From Caprella mutica (lineage: Eukaryota; Arthropoda; Malacostraca; Amphipoda; Caprellidae): a stretch of 64,000 bases of DNA. Below the pieces are notes generated by a model that searched no databases, had not been told where the DNA came from, and was given only the letters and a program-made list of their open reading frames with translations. This document shows positions 45,441-56,110 of the stretch, in pieces (the first letter of the stretch is position 1; every line of letters begins with the position of its first letter). A program made the position numbers and the translations under genes. The stretch spans positions 186,001 through 250,000 of the forward strand of contig CANNZV010000437.1 of assembly GCA_947561585.1 (NCBI GenBank), in the 5' to 3' direction.

Positions 45441-45642
45441 CCAATAAATTTACAATAATTGGAAACTTATATCAAGCAAACATCATTTATATTTTTGATG
45501 TGATGAATCTGATTTTATTGCTTCAATTTTCTATAAAAAGATGGTTATATATTAATAGAGATCAAGATTAGTAACATTATAAAACAAACACCAGATCAGT
45601 GGATTGGATTAGAATACCTTTGTCAACAGAGAAAACGCGGCT

Positions 45643-45700
45643 GAATCTTGGTGACCAGATTACCTAACTAAGCAAACTGGCTATGATGTGAACTACCTAG
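45643..45700 (-). promoter_or_regulatory. Conserved upstream box of ZF6
   Basis: GGTGACCAGATTACCTAACT followed by AAGCAAACTGGCTATGATGT, about 300 bp before the donor. Confidence 0.45.
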
Positions 45701-45749
45701 GGATAATAATATTCAGTTAGCTTCTAACAGAGTGACAAGCAGTATAGGC

Positions 45750-46000
45750 AACTAAAGTTTTAGATGAATTAGTTCAGGTTACTGGGGTTCACAAGTCCCC
45801 TAGCATGAAACTTCTGCCCCCTGAATTGATATCAGTAAACAGTAAGGATAAATGAATATACATAGTTATATGATATATCAATATCATCATTTATTACAAG
45901 AAATGAAATTCAAAGCATATAGAGTCCTTCATTATTAATATATTAAAATATTAACAAGATAAATTATATTTCATAAGATGCTTAGTCAATCTATTCAAAA
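45750..46000. repeat. Conserved downstream block, copy H (pseudogene unit)
   Basis: The GGGGTTCACAAGTCCCCTAG core survives at 45785-45804, while the palindrome has two changes (GCATGAAACTTCTGC). It is the most diverged copy, beside the only dead gene with a recognisable array. Confidence 0.8.
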
Positions 46001-46033
46001 TTCTGAGTGATTTTTTTATTTCATAAGTTTATT

Positions 46034-47060
46034 ACTATTGAGTAGATTTATGAATTCTGTAGTGTCTCAAATAATTACTCCCAGTAGAAAATGATTAATA
46101 GCAAATTTCACATATATATGACTTTCCATCTGTATGAATTCTTTTTGTGGATAATCATGGCAGATTTTTGGAAAAAAGTTTTATTACAAATATCACAGAT
46201 GAAAGCTTCTCACCTGTGTGTATTCTTTTATGAGCATTCATGTGACTAGTATTAGAAAAAATTTTATTTCAAATAACACAAATAAATGGCTTTTCATCAG
46301 TGTGAATTAGTTTTAATAATATTCATGGAACATCTATGAGAAAATGTTTTGTTCAAATACCACATATGTAAGGCTTCTCAACTGTGTGATTCCACATATG
46401 AGGTTTCAAATCCCTGGTTTGTTTTATTATAAATATCACATCTGAATGAGCTTTTGGTATTGTGAATTTTTTGGTGTAAACCAAGATCACTTTCATAAAG
46501 AAAATTTCTATTACAATATATTTATTTCTAAGTCCATATATTTGACTATCTAAAATCCTCAGAGAATTTTGTTCCCTAAAATGATGTAGTTTTTGGCCCA
46601 CTGTAAATGTCAGGCTTTATTTAAAGGACATGCATTTAAATATATACTAAAGGATTCACATTATTATATATAGGACAATAAAGGACAAACATTATAGTGG
46701 GAATAAATTAAAGGCATGATAATATTCATAGCTAAGACACTGCTGTTAAAAAAACCTAAAGCGAATGTTGAGAAAGTTACTAGAGCTGCTAATGGCATGC
46801 AGCAAAGACAGTAAAAGTCTGCAGGAAAGAGAACCACTATTTGAGTGGTTATATCACATAACAGCTATATATTTTTTTTCAGACCCGAAACATTCACTTT
46901 ACTGGAAGACTCTTCCTCATCCAAATCTTTAGAATTTTTTAATTTAATAGAACTGCTTTCAGGTGCTTTGAAGTGTGTGGAAAAATTATCCAGAGAATAA
47001 TGTAGATATTTATTAATTGGATACTTCATTTTCAGGTCATCAAAATAATTTTTTTATGAA
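46034..47060 (-). pseudogene. ZF7: decayed zinc-finger gene
   Basis: The C-terminal finger is clear: RIHTDGKSYICEIC, Y, an in-frame TAA, then SFSTGSNYLRHYRIHKSTQ and TAG at 46034. Upstream fingers (46140-46560) have lost most ligands and frames. A 280-bp stretch (46600-46880) has no recognisable finger. The acidic part remains at 46890-47050 (YFDDLKMKYPIN, STHFKAPESSSIKL, DLDEEESSS). The start of the protein and the splice donor of its leader exon are missing. Not a functional gene. Confidence 0.88.
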
Positions 47061-47089
47061 GGAAAAAGCCGTCAAAAAGGAAAGTGTAT

Positions 47090-47870
47090 CGATGTATAAT
47101 ATTACTTACCACCGTTAATAGCAATGGTTTTGGATTCAGAAAAACTACTCTGTGAATGCAGTCACTTACCAAGTAGTGTGATGAACAGGGAAAATGCAAC
47201 GGTGACTGCACTCACGGATGGAAGAGGAAAATAAAGGCGAAATAATTGAAACCTCAAGCCTACTAACACAAAAGATTCAAGGCCTCTTTTGAAGAATATA
47301 ATCCAAACGCTATTCTTCAAAACGGCAAGTAGCATTAAAAAAATATTCAATAAGCTAAAGTAAAACAAAAGAACATGTTTCAAATTACTACAGTTTGGGA
47401 CAAGATAACACCACCACCCTTCTCTTCCATTCATCAAAGACAGCTTCAAGATAGAGCCCCTCTAGTTATATTAAGAAATGCTTTGTTGCATCATGGTAGT
47501 ACACAGACCTATTATATGAACAATAAGAGCTAAAATGAGCAAATTTATTGCTATAACAAATGGAAACTAGGATATAAATTTTCCTGCTTGTTTCCAACAC
47601 TTTGAATCAGAAAATTCCAGCTCTTGCAGATAAATTTAAAATAATTGAAATACTATTCCTACAATTGATGAAATAAATCTTAATTTATTACTCTTTCTAT
47701 AAAAATATAGTTGTATATCAAATAATGATCAAGATTAAAAACATTGTAATAATAAACACTAAATCAGCAAACTGGAAGAGAATACCTTTTTCAATAGCAT
47801 AAGTATAGCAGGTGGATCCTGGTGACCAGATTTCCTAACTATGCAAACTTGCTATGATGGGAACCACTTA
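47090..47870 (-). pseudogene. Leader and upstream region of ZF7
   Basis: The leader segment (47090-47460) and upstream box (47817-47867, CTATGCAAACTTGCTATGAT) are recognisable. The GAG|GTAAG donor found in the other units has been destroyed (near 47560). Confidence 0.6.
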
Positions 47871-48312
47871 CAGATAATATCTATGATAATATTTCCACCA
47901 AATACAAACTGATATGTCAGTTGATTAGTTTCAAATTGAATAAGAACAGCCTGCTCTGCTCCAACTTACTACTAAATATTACAGTTGCAATAGATAGAGA
48001 AAAAATAATGAATAAATTAATACAATGAAACCTAAGGAAAGTTTGCAAGACTAAAATTGCAAGATTATAACAAAATTAGATATATTTATACAATTAAACT
48101 ACATGTGTCATGCAGAACCTCAAGATGGTAATTTATTGAGTTAAGATTTTGCACTGAGTATTTCCTCATCATTTCACAACTTTTCTGCACTAGGGAAAAT
48201 GTGATTTCCATTTTTTTTAGTTTTTGGCCTTACTATGAGACACCCTACTGCACAGGTGCCACTAATGCAATGTAATACCTATTAATGTCTTTCGTTAGAA
48301 CATTAAGTAGAG
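47871..48312. other. Intergenic, nothing recognised
   Basis: AT-rich. This marks the right end of the zinc-finger array. Confidence 0.5.
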
Positions 48313-48812
48313 TGTAGCTATAGAGGTACAGTGTAGTAGCTATAGAGGTACAGTGTAGTAGCTATAGAGGTACAGAGTAGTAGCTATAGAGGTACAGAGT
48401 AGTAGCTATAGAGGTACAGAGTAGTAGCTATAGAGGTACAGAGTAGTAGCTATAGAGGTACAGTGTAGTAGCTATAGAGGTACAGAGTAGTAGCTATAGA
48501 GGTACAGTGTAGTAGCTATAGAGGTACAGAGTAGTAGCTATAGAGGTACAGAGTAGTAGCTATAGAGGTACAGTGTAGTAGCTATAGAGGTACAGAGTAG
48601 TAGCTATAGAGGTACAGTGTAGTAGCTATAGAGGTACAGTGTAGTAGCTATAGAGGTACAGTGTAGTAGCTATAGAGGTACAGAGTAGTAGCTATAGAGG
48701 TACAGTGTAGTAGTTATAGAGGTACAGTGTAGTAGCTATAGAGGTACAGTGTAGTAGCTATAGAGGTACAGTGTAGTAGCTATAGAGGTACAGTGTAACT
48801 ATAGAGGTACCT
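48313..48812. repeat. 22-bp minisatellite, about 23 copies
   Basis: Unit GTAGTAGCTATAGAGGTACA plus G(A/T), almost perfect throughout. Copies differ mainly at one position (CAGAG or CAGTG), which alternates in an irregular pattern along the array. Confidence 0.97.
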
Positions 48813-49200
48813 GGAGCATTGTTAACGATGGGAACAATTTTTCTTTTTGTTCCTTTATTTTATGGAGTCTGGCCAGAATACTACTTTGCTCTGCTGTTTT
48901 ATAATGAAAATCACCGGGAATATTGACTGAAACAGGCCCAGGATTTTGTTCAGAGTTGGAGTCCTGCAACAGCCTACTTTTGTGCCTGATATAATGGTAG
49001 TGAAGATCTGAGATGGAAGTTCTTAATCGAAATCTTCCACTTGAGGAGTAACATGTAAAGGTCCATCTAAATCCATGTTTTGTGATTCTATTTGATTCTG
49101 AAGTTTGAGAACATTTGCATTTTTTTAAGAAATGGATGTTAAGTCTCTCCAAAAGAACTCGACTCAAATCTGTGTATTGCTTGCGCAGATGAGGCTTCAT
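48799..49200 (-). CDS. Hypothetical 133-aa frame with an NPGP motif
   Basis: Starts MKPHLRKQYTDLSRVLLERL. A basic stretch with three Cys leads to SRLLQDSNSEQNPGPVSV. The NPGP is preceded by Leu residues and an acidic run, as in 2A-like sequences of some non-LTR retrotransposons, but the usual D-x-E-x-NPGP is here N-S-E-Q-NPGP. The frame ends where it runs into the adjacent minisatellite, which supplies the stop. It could be a truncated retroelement ORF or chance; no catalytic domain is visible. Confidence 0.35.
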   Translation of the reverse strand: MKPHLRKQYTDLSRVLLERLNIHFLKKCKCSQTSESNRITKHGFRWTFTCYSSSGRFRLRTSISDLHYHYIRHKSRLLQDSNSEQNPGPVSVNIPGDFHYKTAEQSSILARLHKIKEQKEKLFPSLTMLQVPL

Positions 49201-49803
49201 TTATGTTCTAGCCTGTCTATTCTTTGTTTAAAGTATTTTGACTTTCACTTCACAATTATTATAAAGTCTTTCAGTGAATCCGTTTCTTCCATTTATCTAA
49301 ATTCTTGGTTTGATTTGTTGAAGTCTGCGGCAAAGGTTAGCTGTGCGCGTCTTTTCATAAGGAATAACGAGGGGTTTTTTTTAATTCTCACTACAATTTT
49401 GCCTACATACATATAACAAGTTATCTGACAAATTTACTTTATGTCGGAGACATCATACTAATATCACCATAACATAAATTTTTCCTGATGATAGAACAGT
49501 ATTTCCAATAAAAAACACTTTATAGGCTGTTTTTTATTGCACAATGTTTTTTAATAAAAAACATGTTTAAACCGAAAAATGTTTTTCTTAATGGTTGCAT
49601 CACTAATCAGAATTCATGCATTAATGTCATTTTACGACAGAAAAACTACTCTTTGGCTTTTTGTGAATTTTAATATAATTCTACAAAACAAAATAGATGA
49701 AATTATTAATTTTGTAAAAAAATTATAAGCTTTCCAATGGTGCTATTATTCCAGAATAGTATTATTCCTTCATAGTTGAAAATGCAATCAATCAGACCAA
49801 TCC
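49201..49803. other. Intergenic, nothing recognised
   Basis: AT-rich, without a convincing frame or repeat. Confidence 0.5.
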
Positions 49804-49932
49804 TCAGTGTGACCAATCACTCAGTGTGACCAATCACTCAGTGTGACCAATTACTCAGTGTGACCAATCACTCAGTGTGACCAATCACTCAGTGTGACCA
49901 ATCACTCAGTGTGACCAATCACTCAGTGTGAT
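49804..49932. repeat. 17-bp tandem repeat, about 8 copies
   Basis: Unit CAGTGTGACCAATCACT, nearly perfect, with one T-for-C change in the third copy. CCAAT lies in every unit except the last, which diverges (GTGATCACC). Confidence 0.95.
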
Positions 49933-50174
49933 CACCCCAATTGACACTAACTGAAATTTTGAATTCTGAATTCCAAGAAAATTTTGAAAGTAAAATATTT
50001 TTTAAATTAAATTGAAAACTCAGAAATATTTTTTTCAAATTTATATAGCTAATAGTCAGCTAATTCAACTTTTTAAAATTTTAATTTAATATAATTTTTT
50101 TTTTTTCAAATTGCATACGTAAGTGTGAATGATTTGATCTTAACACTTTTTTAGATAAAATTTAGGATAGCTTA

Positions 50175-50849
50175 AGCCCCGTCCAGACGGTCAAATTTTT
50201 TTAGAGAAGTGACAAACTTAATGACAAACTTATCGTCAGTTTTCAAGGAGTGTCTACACGGTCAAATTTTCTCGCCAAAAGTTTGAGGTTCACTGGCGTC
50301 AGTTTCGTCAAAATTAATGTTATATATCGTGAAAATAAAAATTATATAACTTGGTAGGTATGTATATTTTTTAAATTTAGAACAGTAAGAAACCAGAAAA
50401 AATAATTTGTTTTTAATGACAAAATATCGTCTTGAAAAGGATAGTCAAAAATAGATCATAGAAAACAATTCACAACGTAGGTAGCCTACCTATAACTTAG
50501 ATCTAATACATTCTAATACAACCAAGTATTAAAGAGTCTGTCGTCAGCCATTGTAACTAGATAGATACTAATTTTGAATAAATGAGGTTTTTGTAGGTGT
50601 AGCTACCTAGCTGTAATAAACTAAAATGACGCGCAAATAAAAAAATATTATTGCCGGAAAGTCAGTGTGTACTTCAAACTTTATCGTCAGCAAATAGTTT
50701 GACAAACTTTTTGCTGACGATATCCAACATGTTGGAATAAAAAAACTGATGAAAAGTTTGACGGTTTGCTGACGCTAGGAAGTTATCGTCATTTAGTTTG
50801 TCATTAAGTTTGTCACTTCTCTGAAAAATTTGACCGTCTGGACGGGGCT
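50175..50849. mobile_element. MITE with 57-bp inverted ends and TTA target duplication
   Basis: Ends AGCCCCGTCCAGACGGTCAA match in reverse at 50849, and the inverted match continues for about 57 bp with few differences (to ATGACAAAC). TTA lies on both sides (50172-50174 and 50850-50852). The terminal motif recurs inside as GTCTACACGGTCAAATTTT at 50252. A 3-bp TWA target is typical of PIF/Harbinger elements; that assignment is inference. No transposase. Confidence 0.88.
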
Positions 50850-50988
50850 TTAGAGAGTGATCCATATAGAATAGGTGTGATTGATCACATCAGCACTTTT
50901 AACAGAGAAGCAAGAAAAATTTCAATAATCAGATTACAAAATTTTGTTCTCTAAATTTAGTCATTTTTATCAATTTCTTGAGTGGAAG

Positions 50989-51996
50989 TAGGGCTTCACC
51001 GATACTATCTGTATCAGTATCGGTACTCGTTATATCGGCCATTTTTAAGGTATCGGTAATCTGTATCGGATCAGCAAATATTAATTCAAAATTGCCGATA
51101 CCACCGATACTAAAAAAGTCTCATTTAAAGCAAACATTTACTTATAACATCTTTGAATGCTTTAGTTTCTATTGTTGAACAAATAGACGTTGAATATCAT
51201 CATAACTAATTAATTTTGTATAAAGTTTCTTTTCTTAAGTTTAAAAGCAGCAGACGACAATAAACTGAGAATGAGACACGTTCAGAAAGGCAACTGAACT
51301 AATTATGACAGACGTATTATGATTCTAACGACTAAAAAGGCGGTAAGAATGACGATTCTGGTTAAATTGTTATAAGTGAGCAATTATTAAGTTTTAAAAA
51401 CGTAAGATTCAAATATATAAATCATATGCTCACATACCGTGACATATGTTAGTTTGTAAACAAAATGGCTGTCTGATTACACACTATAAGTAGGTAGCTA
51501 TAATCCAAACAGACTCAGACATGTATCAAACTCGTACTAAAACATTTTTACGTAGCTATGGTGGAATAAGTCATTGCTATTCAATGAATATGAGCAAAGA
51601 CTGCAGAGTATTAGGAATAATAGTTAAATTAATTAAATTAATCATGGTTTGGATTATAAACAATGATTATAATACTTGAAACTTATTATTATTGAATTTA
51701 AAATCATACTGGACGAAGCCACAAATATACTAATTCATTACATCCGGTTTTTAGCACTACTATACTCGTAAGTCATCAATGCTCGTGTATGCCAATACAA
51801 AATGGCATACCTACGTAGTATGTACATTATACGGTACATATCAGTACATTTAATATATAAATAAAATTAATAGTAATATCTAATTAATAAATATCGGTAT
51901 CGGGAGTATCGGTGTATCGGAATTGGCAGATTGCCAAAACCTAGTATAGGTACTTGTATCAGTATAGGCAATGATTATGGTATTGGTAGAGCCCTA
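50989..51996. mobile_element. hAT-like non-autonomous element (8-bp target duplication)
   Basis: Ends TAGGGCTTCACCGATAC and, inverted, TAGGGCTCTACCAATAC. Flanking 8-mers AGTGGAAG (50981-50988) and AGTGAAAG (51997-52004) differ at one base, as expected for an old 8-bp duplication. The subterminal regions are dense in TATCGG/CCGATA repeats on both sides. Length 1008 bp. No hAT transposase frame survives. Confidence 0.85.
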
Positions 51997-52004
51997 AGTG
52001 AAAG

Positions 52005-52520
52005 TAAACAAAAAGTTACAGTAAACTGATATCGTGGACTCGTGTTTCAGTCAAAAAAACTGATTCAGATTATACAAAATTCCCACATTATTAACATAGA
52101 GCTGCACGGTACATATGAAAATTTATGCATGAAATTTAACCTGAATTTACTAGAACACAGTAAATATATAACATCAGAATACTTAACGAGATTTAAAAAA
52201 TACTCATTGTTATGGGTCACGCCAAACAAGGCAGTGTAATTTAATCACCCCAAGTATGAAAAATTGCATGGATTACCTAATTGCAATTTTGGGCACATAA
52301 AAATAGTAGGTTTGTTTTTAGGAAAACTTGAAGAAATCTTCTGAAATTTATTTTTATCGTAGACTAACTATAAAGAATATATTCATGCAAAAAGGTGAAA
52401 ATTTCAAATTTTTTGCAAGAAACTCCACTTAATGAATATATAGTTTAGGTTTGTAAACTAGGCAACAATCAAATTATAAATACCTGGATATCTAAACTTC
52501 ACAAATGAAGATCTCCAAGA
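52005..52520. other. Intergenic, nothing recognised
   Basis: AT-rich; a 65-codon open frame here has no recognisable features. Confidence 0.5.
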
Positions 52521-52627
52521 CCTACCCTATAAACAACGTATATCAATTCGATTTCTTTTTGATTGTCTGGGATCTCGAATCGATGGATTGTTCCATCGAA
52601 TCGACAGACCGTTGTTTGTAGGGTAGG
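52521..52627. mobile_element. Small fold-back element, 107 bp
   Basis: CCTACCCTATAAACAACG at the left is matched in reverse by CGTTGTTTGTAGGGTAGG at the right. Inner arms ATTCGA and TCGAAT extend the hairpin. Confidence 0.75.
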
Positions 52628-52749
52628 TAATTGTTTTATCTTATAAACAAAATTTGTTTATAAAATAGCTAGATAAACCAATTTAGTTAATTGCAATTGA
52701 ATTTTTTTTAATACACTGATATAGTAATACATCTTGATCATCCATTAAC

Positions 52750-53308
52750 ACTTAGTTTAACAACATTTAGTATCGGTAAGTGCTTCAACGGCTGTTTCCC
52801 CATTAAACTCGCTTTCTCCAATTACCTGTCATTTTCTCTACAGTCACCATATTTTTTTTAAAATTCCACATCACTTTCTCCTAATTCTCTATCACTTTCT
52901 CTCAAATCCCTCATCACTTTTTCCTCATTCCTCCCATCAATTTTTCTCCTATTTTTCATCACTTTTTCCCTCTCCATCAAGGTCAAAATTTATTGCAATT
53001 CTCACTCTAAGGATGATAACCGTCATACTTTGAATGGGGAGGAAAAAAAATACACTCCTGCACCTCTTACTACTGTCATTTAATTCACCTTTTTGTAAAA
53101 AAAAATGTTCAATTTTGGAAAAAATTGATATTCAAAGTGATGATGGGAAATGGGAAAAAATTGATGGGGAATTGGAGAGAAAGTGATGGAGAATTTTTAA
53201 AAAATTATGGTGACTAGAAAAAATGAGGGGGAATTTGGAGAGAAAGTGGGGGTAATGGGGAAACAACTGTTGAAGCACTTCCGGATTCTAATTGTTGTCA
53301 AACTAAGT
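52750..53308. mobile_element. MITE-like element with long inverted repeats
   Basis: The arms extend for well over 130 bp: ACTTAGTTTAACAACATTTA, AAGTGCTTCAACGGCTGTTT and CCCCATT at the left recur inverted at the right, followed by TTTCTC/CATCACTTT-rich sequence matched by GAGAAAGTGATG-rich sequence. Arm identity is moderate, so it is old. No coding capacity. Confidence 0.8.
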
Positions 53309-53990
53309 TTTCCAATACTGTAATGTATAACGATACCACTCTGTCCATTCTGTATAATGAGTCTCTCTCATATACTTTTAAATTGAGATTACGAGATTAG
53401 AATAATAGTAGGAAGTTAATAAAATGAGTTACAAATTTTTGGTTTGTTTCACATCTTCTTATCTTTGATTATACAAGAAAAAACAATATAATAAACTTCG
53501 ATTTTATTGGTATCCATGACCTCGAGAATAATGGATTGGATACCAATTAAAATTTATAGAATAGTTTATTCATATATGACCGACGATGTGAAACTAACTG
53601 GTAACTTGTATCTTACCTTACATTCCTACCATTAGGAACTCGCCAATATTATTCAGAATCTCCCTCGGCTAAATTAATGGTAACAGGAATTAATTCAAGA
53701 TCTCTTTACTTAGTGTCAGAGATCTTATATTTCAAAAATAAATCTCTTGAGTCTTTGAAAAATGTTCCATATTCTGCAGTAGTGTAAACTAAGGATTGTT
53801 CAGCAGTTCAGTTAGATGTTTAAAAATGCCTCATTTTCTTCAGACAGGCTAGGGCCATAGTCTGTAGAATATGGGAAATTTTAATAAAAATTATTGTGAA
53901 TCTTTGCAAACAATCCCTAATTTCCTGCTATATATTTTGCTGAAAACAGAAGGCAAAGTACCCGAATACAGGAAGCGGTAGAGTGTTATC

Positions 53991-54221
53991 CCAGACTGTA
54001 TTTCACGGTAAGTTTCCACGACTTGCCGATAAAATTTTTTATTTGTTTAAAATAATATTCTAGCAAAGTCGCAGAGTTGGTTGATTTCAACCTATTTTCC
54101 AGTGGCCATTAATTTCCAGTGGCTAATTGGTGAATATATTTGTGGATCTGCCAAATTATTGGAATTTGTTGGTGGATTTTTTAAAAAGTCAGTGGGATTT
54201 TGTGCACCAAATACAGAATGG
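53991..54221 (+). mobile_element. CCAGTCTG-family MITE, copy 1
   Basis: Starts CCAGACTGTATTTCACGG, ends CACCAAATACAGAATGG. Flanking 8-mers GTGTTATC (53983-53990) and GTGTTCTC (54222-54229) differ at one base. Interior shared with the copies at 60468 and 60978, inverted. Confidence 0.8.
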
Positions 54222-55002
54222 GTGTTCTCTAAGAAATACCCTATTTTGCCTTCAGTTTTCACAAAAATACATGTAAATAAAAGAAACAGTTAGAGATAGT
54301 TCACACAGAAAATGTAAAAATATCCAATATTTTGCAAACTGGGCAGAATAGAGTTCTTATAAATTAGCTTGGTTTGTAATCTCACCATCTCATCACTCTA
54401 AATGAAGCTGAATTTCTCTCTAAAATGATGAAATTTTCAAAATTCTTTTTTAAAATAATATTGTAGCATTTATTATGCATAATATACTATCATAGGAGAA
54501 AATTCAATATTGTATAGATACGATTTATTACCTGACAGTCTGCACACTGCAGTCTACATCAGGTGATAGAGCATGTCCTCACTCGCCATTTTAATGGAGA
54601 GTTTGTGACAGTTATTTAGAGCCCTTCAATTGAAAATGGAGAGAGATATCTTTTTTTTTTCCTGTGCTGCAATGTTATTTTGGAGAGAATTAATGAATAT
54701 TTGAATATTTTGGAGAGAAATTTGGTTATTTTTGGAGTGAGTTTATGAGACATACTATTTTACTTGGGAGTCTGCACAGTGCAAACTGCATTTATGTAGG
54801 CAAGTCTCCACTCTGCATAACATGATAACGTGTCTCTTGTCCCGCAGAGATTTTAATTTGAGAGATGATTACTCTCCGACTGTCAGCAGCGGATTCAGAA
54901 TCTCCTGCATTAGTGGTTACATACAAATTAAATCAAAGAGCTCACGCAGATATAAAATTGGACTCAGAGTCTTGGAAAAATGTTCCATATTCTGCAGTCT
55001 GG

Positions 55003-55390
55003 GACCTATGACTGCATTTCATGGTAATTTTCACCGATTTGTCAGCCATCTTTTAAAGGGTGGCAGGAAAGTCGCCAGTTTATTGAAAAATATAGATCCA
55101 GCATAAGGATGTTTTTTACACTTAAAAACATCCTTATGCTTCATGTCTGATGCAAGTGCATCTCTTGAGACTATTTTATGAATGATTTTAACTGATTTAC
55201 TTGTTATGTAAAGGTTTTTCAATTTATTTCACACCTCCAAAGTCGCCAGTATACTGGTGAATTTGTCCATACCTTGAAACATATTTGGGCAAAGTCGGTG
55301 GATTCTTAGCTATTTATTCCTATGTAACCATTAATTTTCGGTAGATTTTTTCAGCTTTTTTAATAAGTCAGTGGAATTAGCAAATGCAGA
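55003..55390 (+). repeat. Interrupted CCAGTCTG-family copy with a perfect hairpin
   Basis: The family interior (CATTTCATGGTAATTTTCAC at the left, TTCGGTAGATTTTTTCAGC at the right) is split by about 150 bp that include a hairpin at 55101-55139: arms GCATAAGGATGTTTTT and its exact complement, 16 bp each, around a 7-base loop. Confidence 0.55.
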
Positions 55391-55952
55391 AAATAAATTA
55401 TAAATTCTATTTTTATTAATATCAAAATTATTCATACTCATATATTTTCATAATTCTTTCATGTGAAAGAGGTCTTTTGATTTTTTCATGCTTAAAAATT
55501 TCAAGAGACTTCGTTCAAAACTAATGTGCAGCGTTGTGAAACACATGTCAGTCAGTTATGTTCCAGATACCGTAGCATTGACATATAGTGCACGCCTGGA
55601 GCTTTCAAAGCCATACTAATTCTTCAAAGATCAGATGTTATGAAATTCCATAGTCTCGGTGTTATGTCTGGAATAGATATGGAGTAGAAAACCTGAGAGG
55701 TTTCTCCTGACAACTTGGAGTGTGGTGCGTGGGAGAAGTCCATCTGCGAATCTACAAAATTTACCGTATAACTATATGATGACTTCGTAGTGGAAGACGA
55801 GGAGAGAGATGGCAGCAGAGACCAACAGATTTGGGAGTGATCGAGCATGTCATCTATTCATGTAATTGTGATTTAGTCAAAGGATCTCATTCACTTTATA
55901 TAAAAACCAGTAAAATCCTCAATCTGTTTATAACAACATTCACATTATCTTT

Positions 55953-56088
55953 ATATTTACGATCAAATATTACTATTACGATGAAATATTACTATTACGA
56001 TAAAATACTACTATTACGATAAAATACTACTATTACGATAAAATACTACTATTACGATAAAATATTACTATTACGATAAAATATTACA
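55953..56088. repeat. 19-bp tandem repeat, about 7 copies
   Basis: Unit ATTACGATAAAATACTACT, with variants (TATTACT for TACTACT). It ends about 22 bp before the transposon-like element at 56111. Confidence 0.92.
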
Positions 56089-56110
56089 ATGAAAGATTGA
56101 CCATTGTTCT

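Noticed and set aside
44953..47449. Hydrophobic frames in the leader segments (also near 6305 and 23137) as small membrane proteins
   Set aside because: The frames are not conserved between the paralogous segments and break at different places.
48313..49932. Tandem arrays as a CRISPR-like locus
   Set aside because: Units are contiguous with no variable spacers, and the context is eukaryotic.
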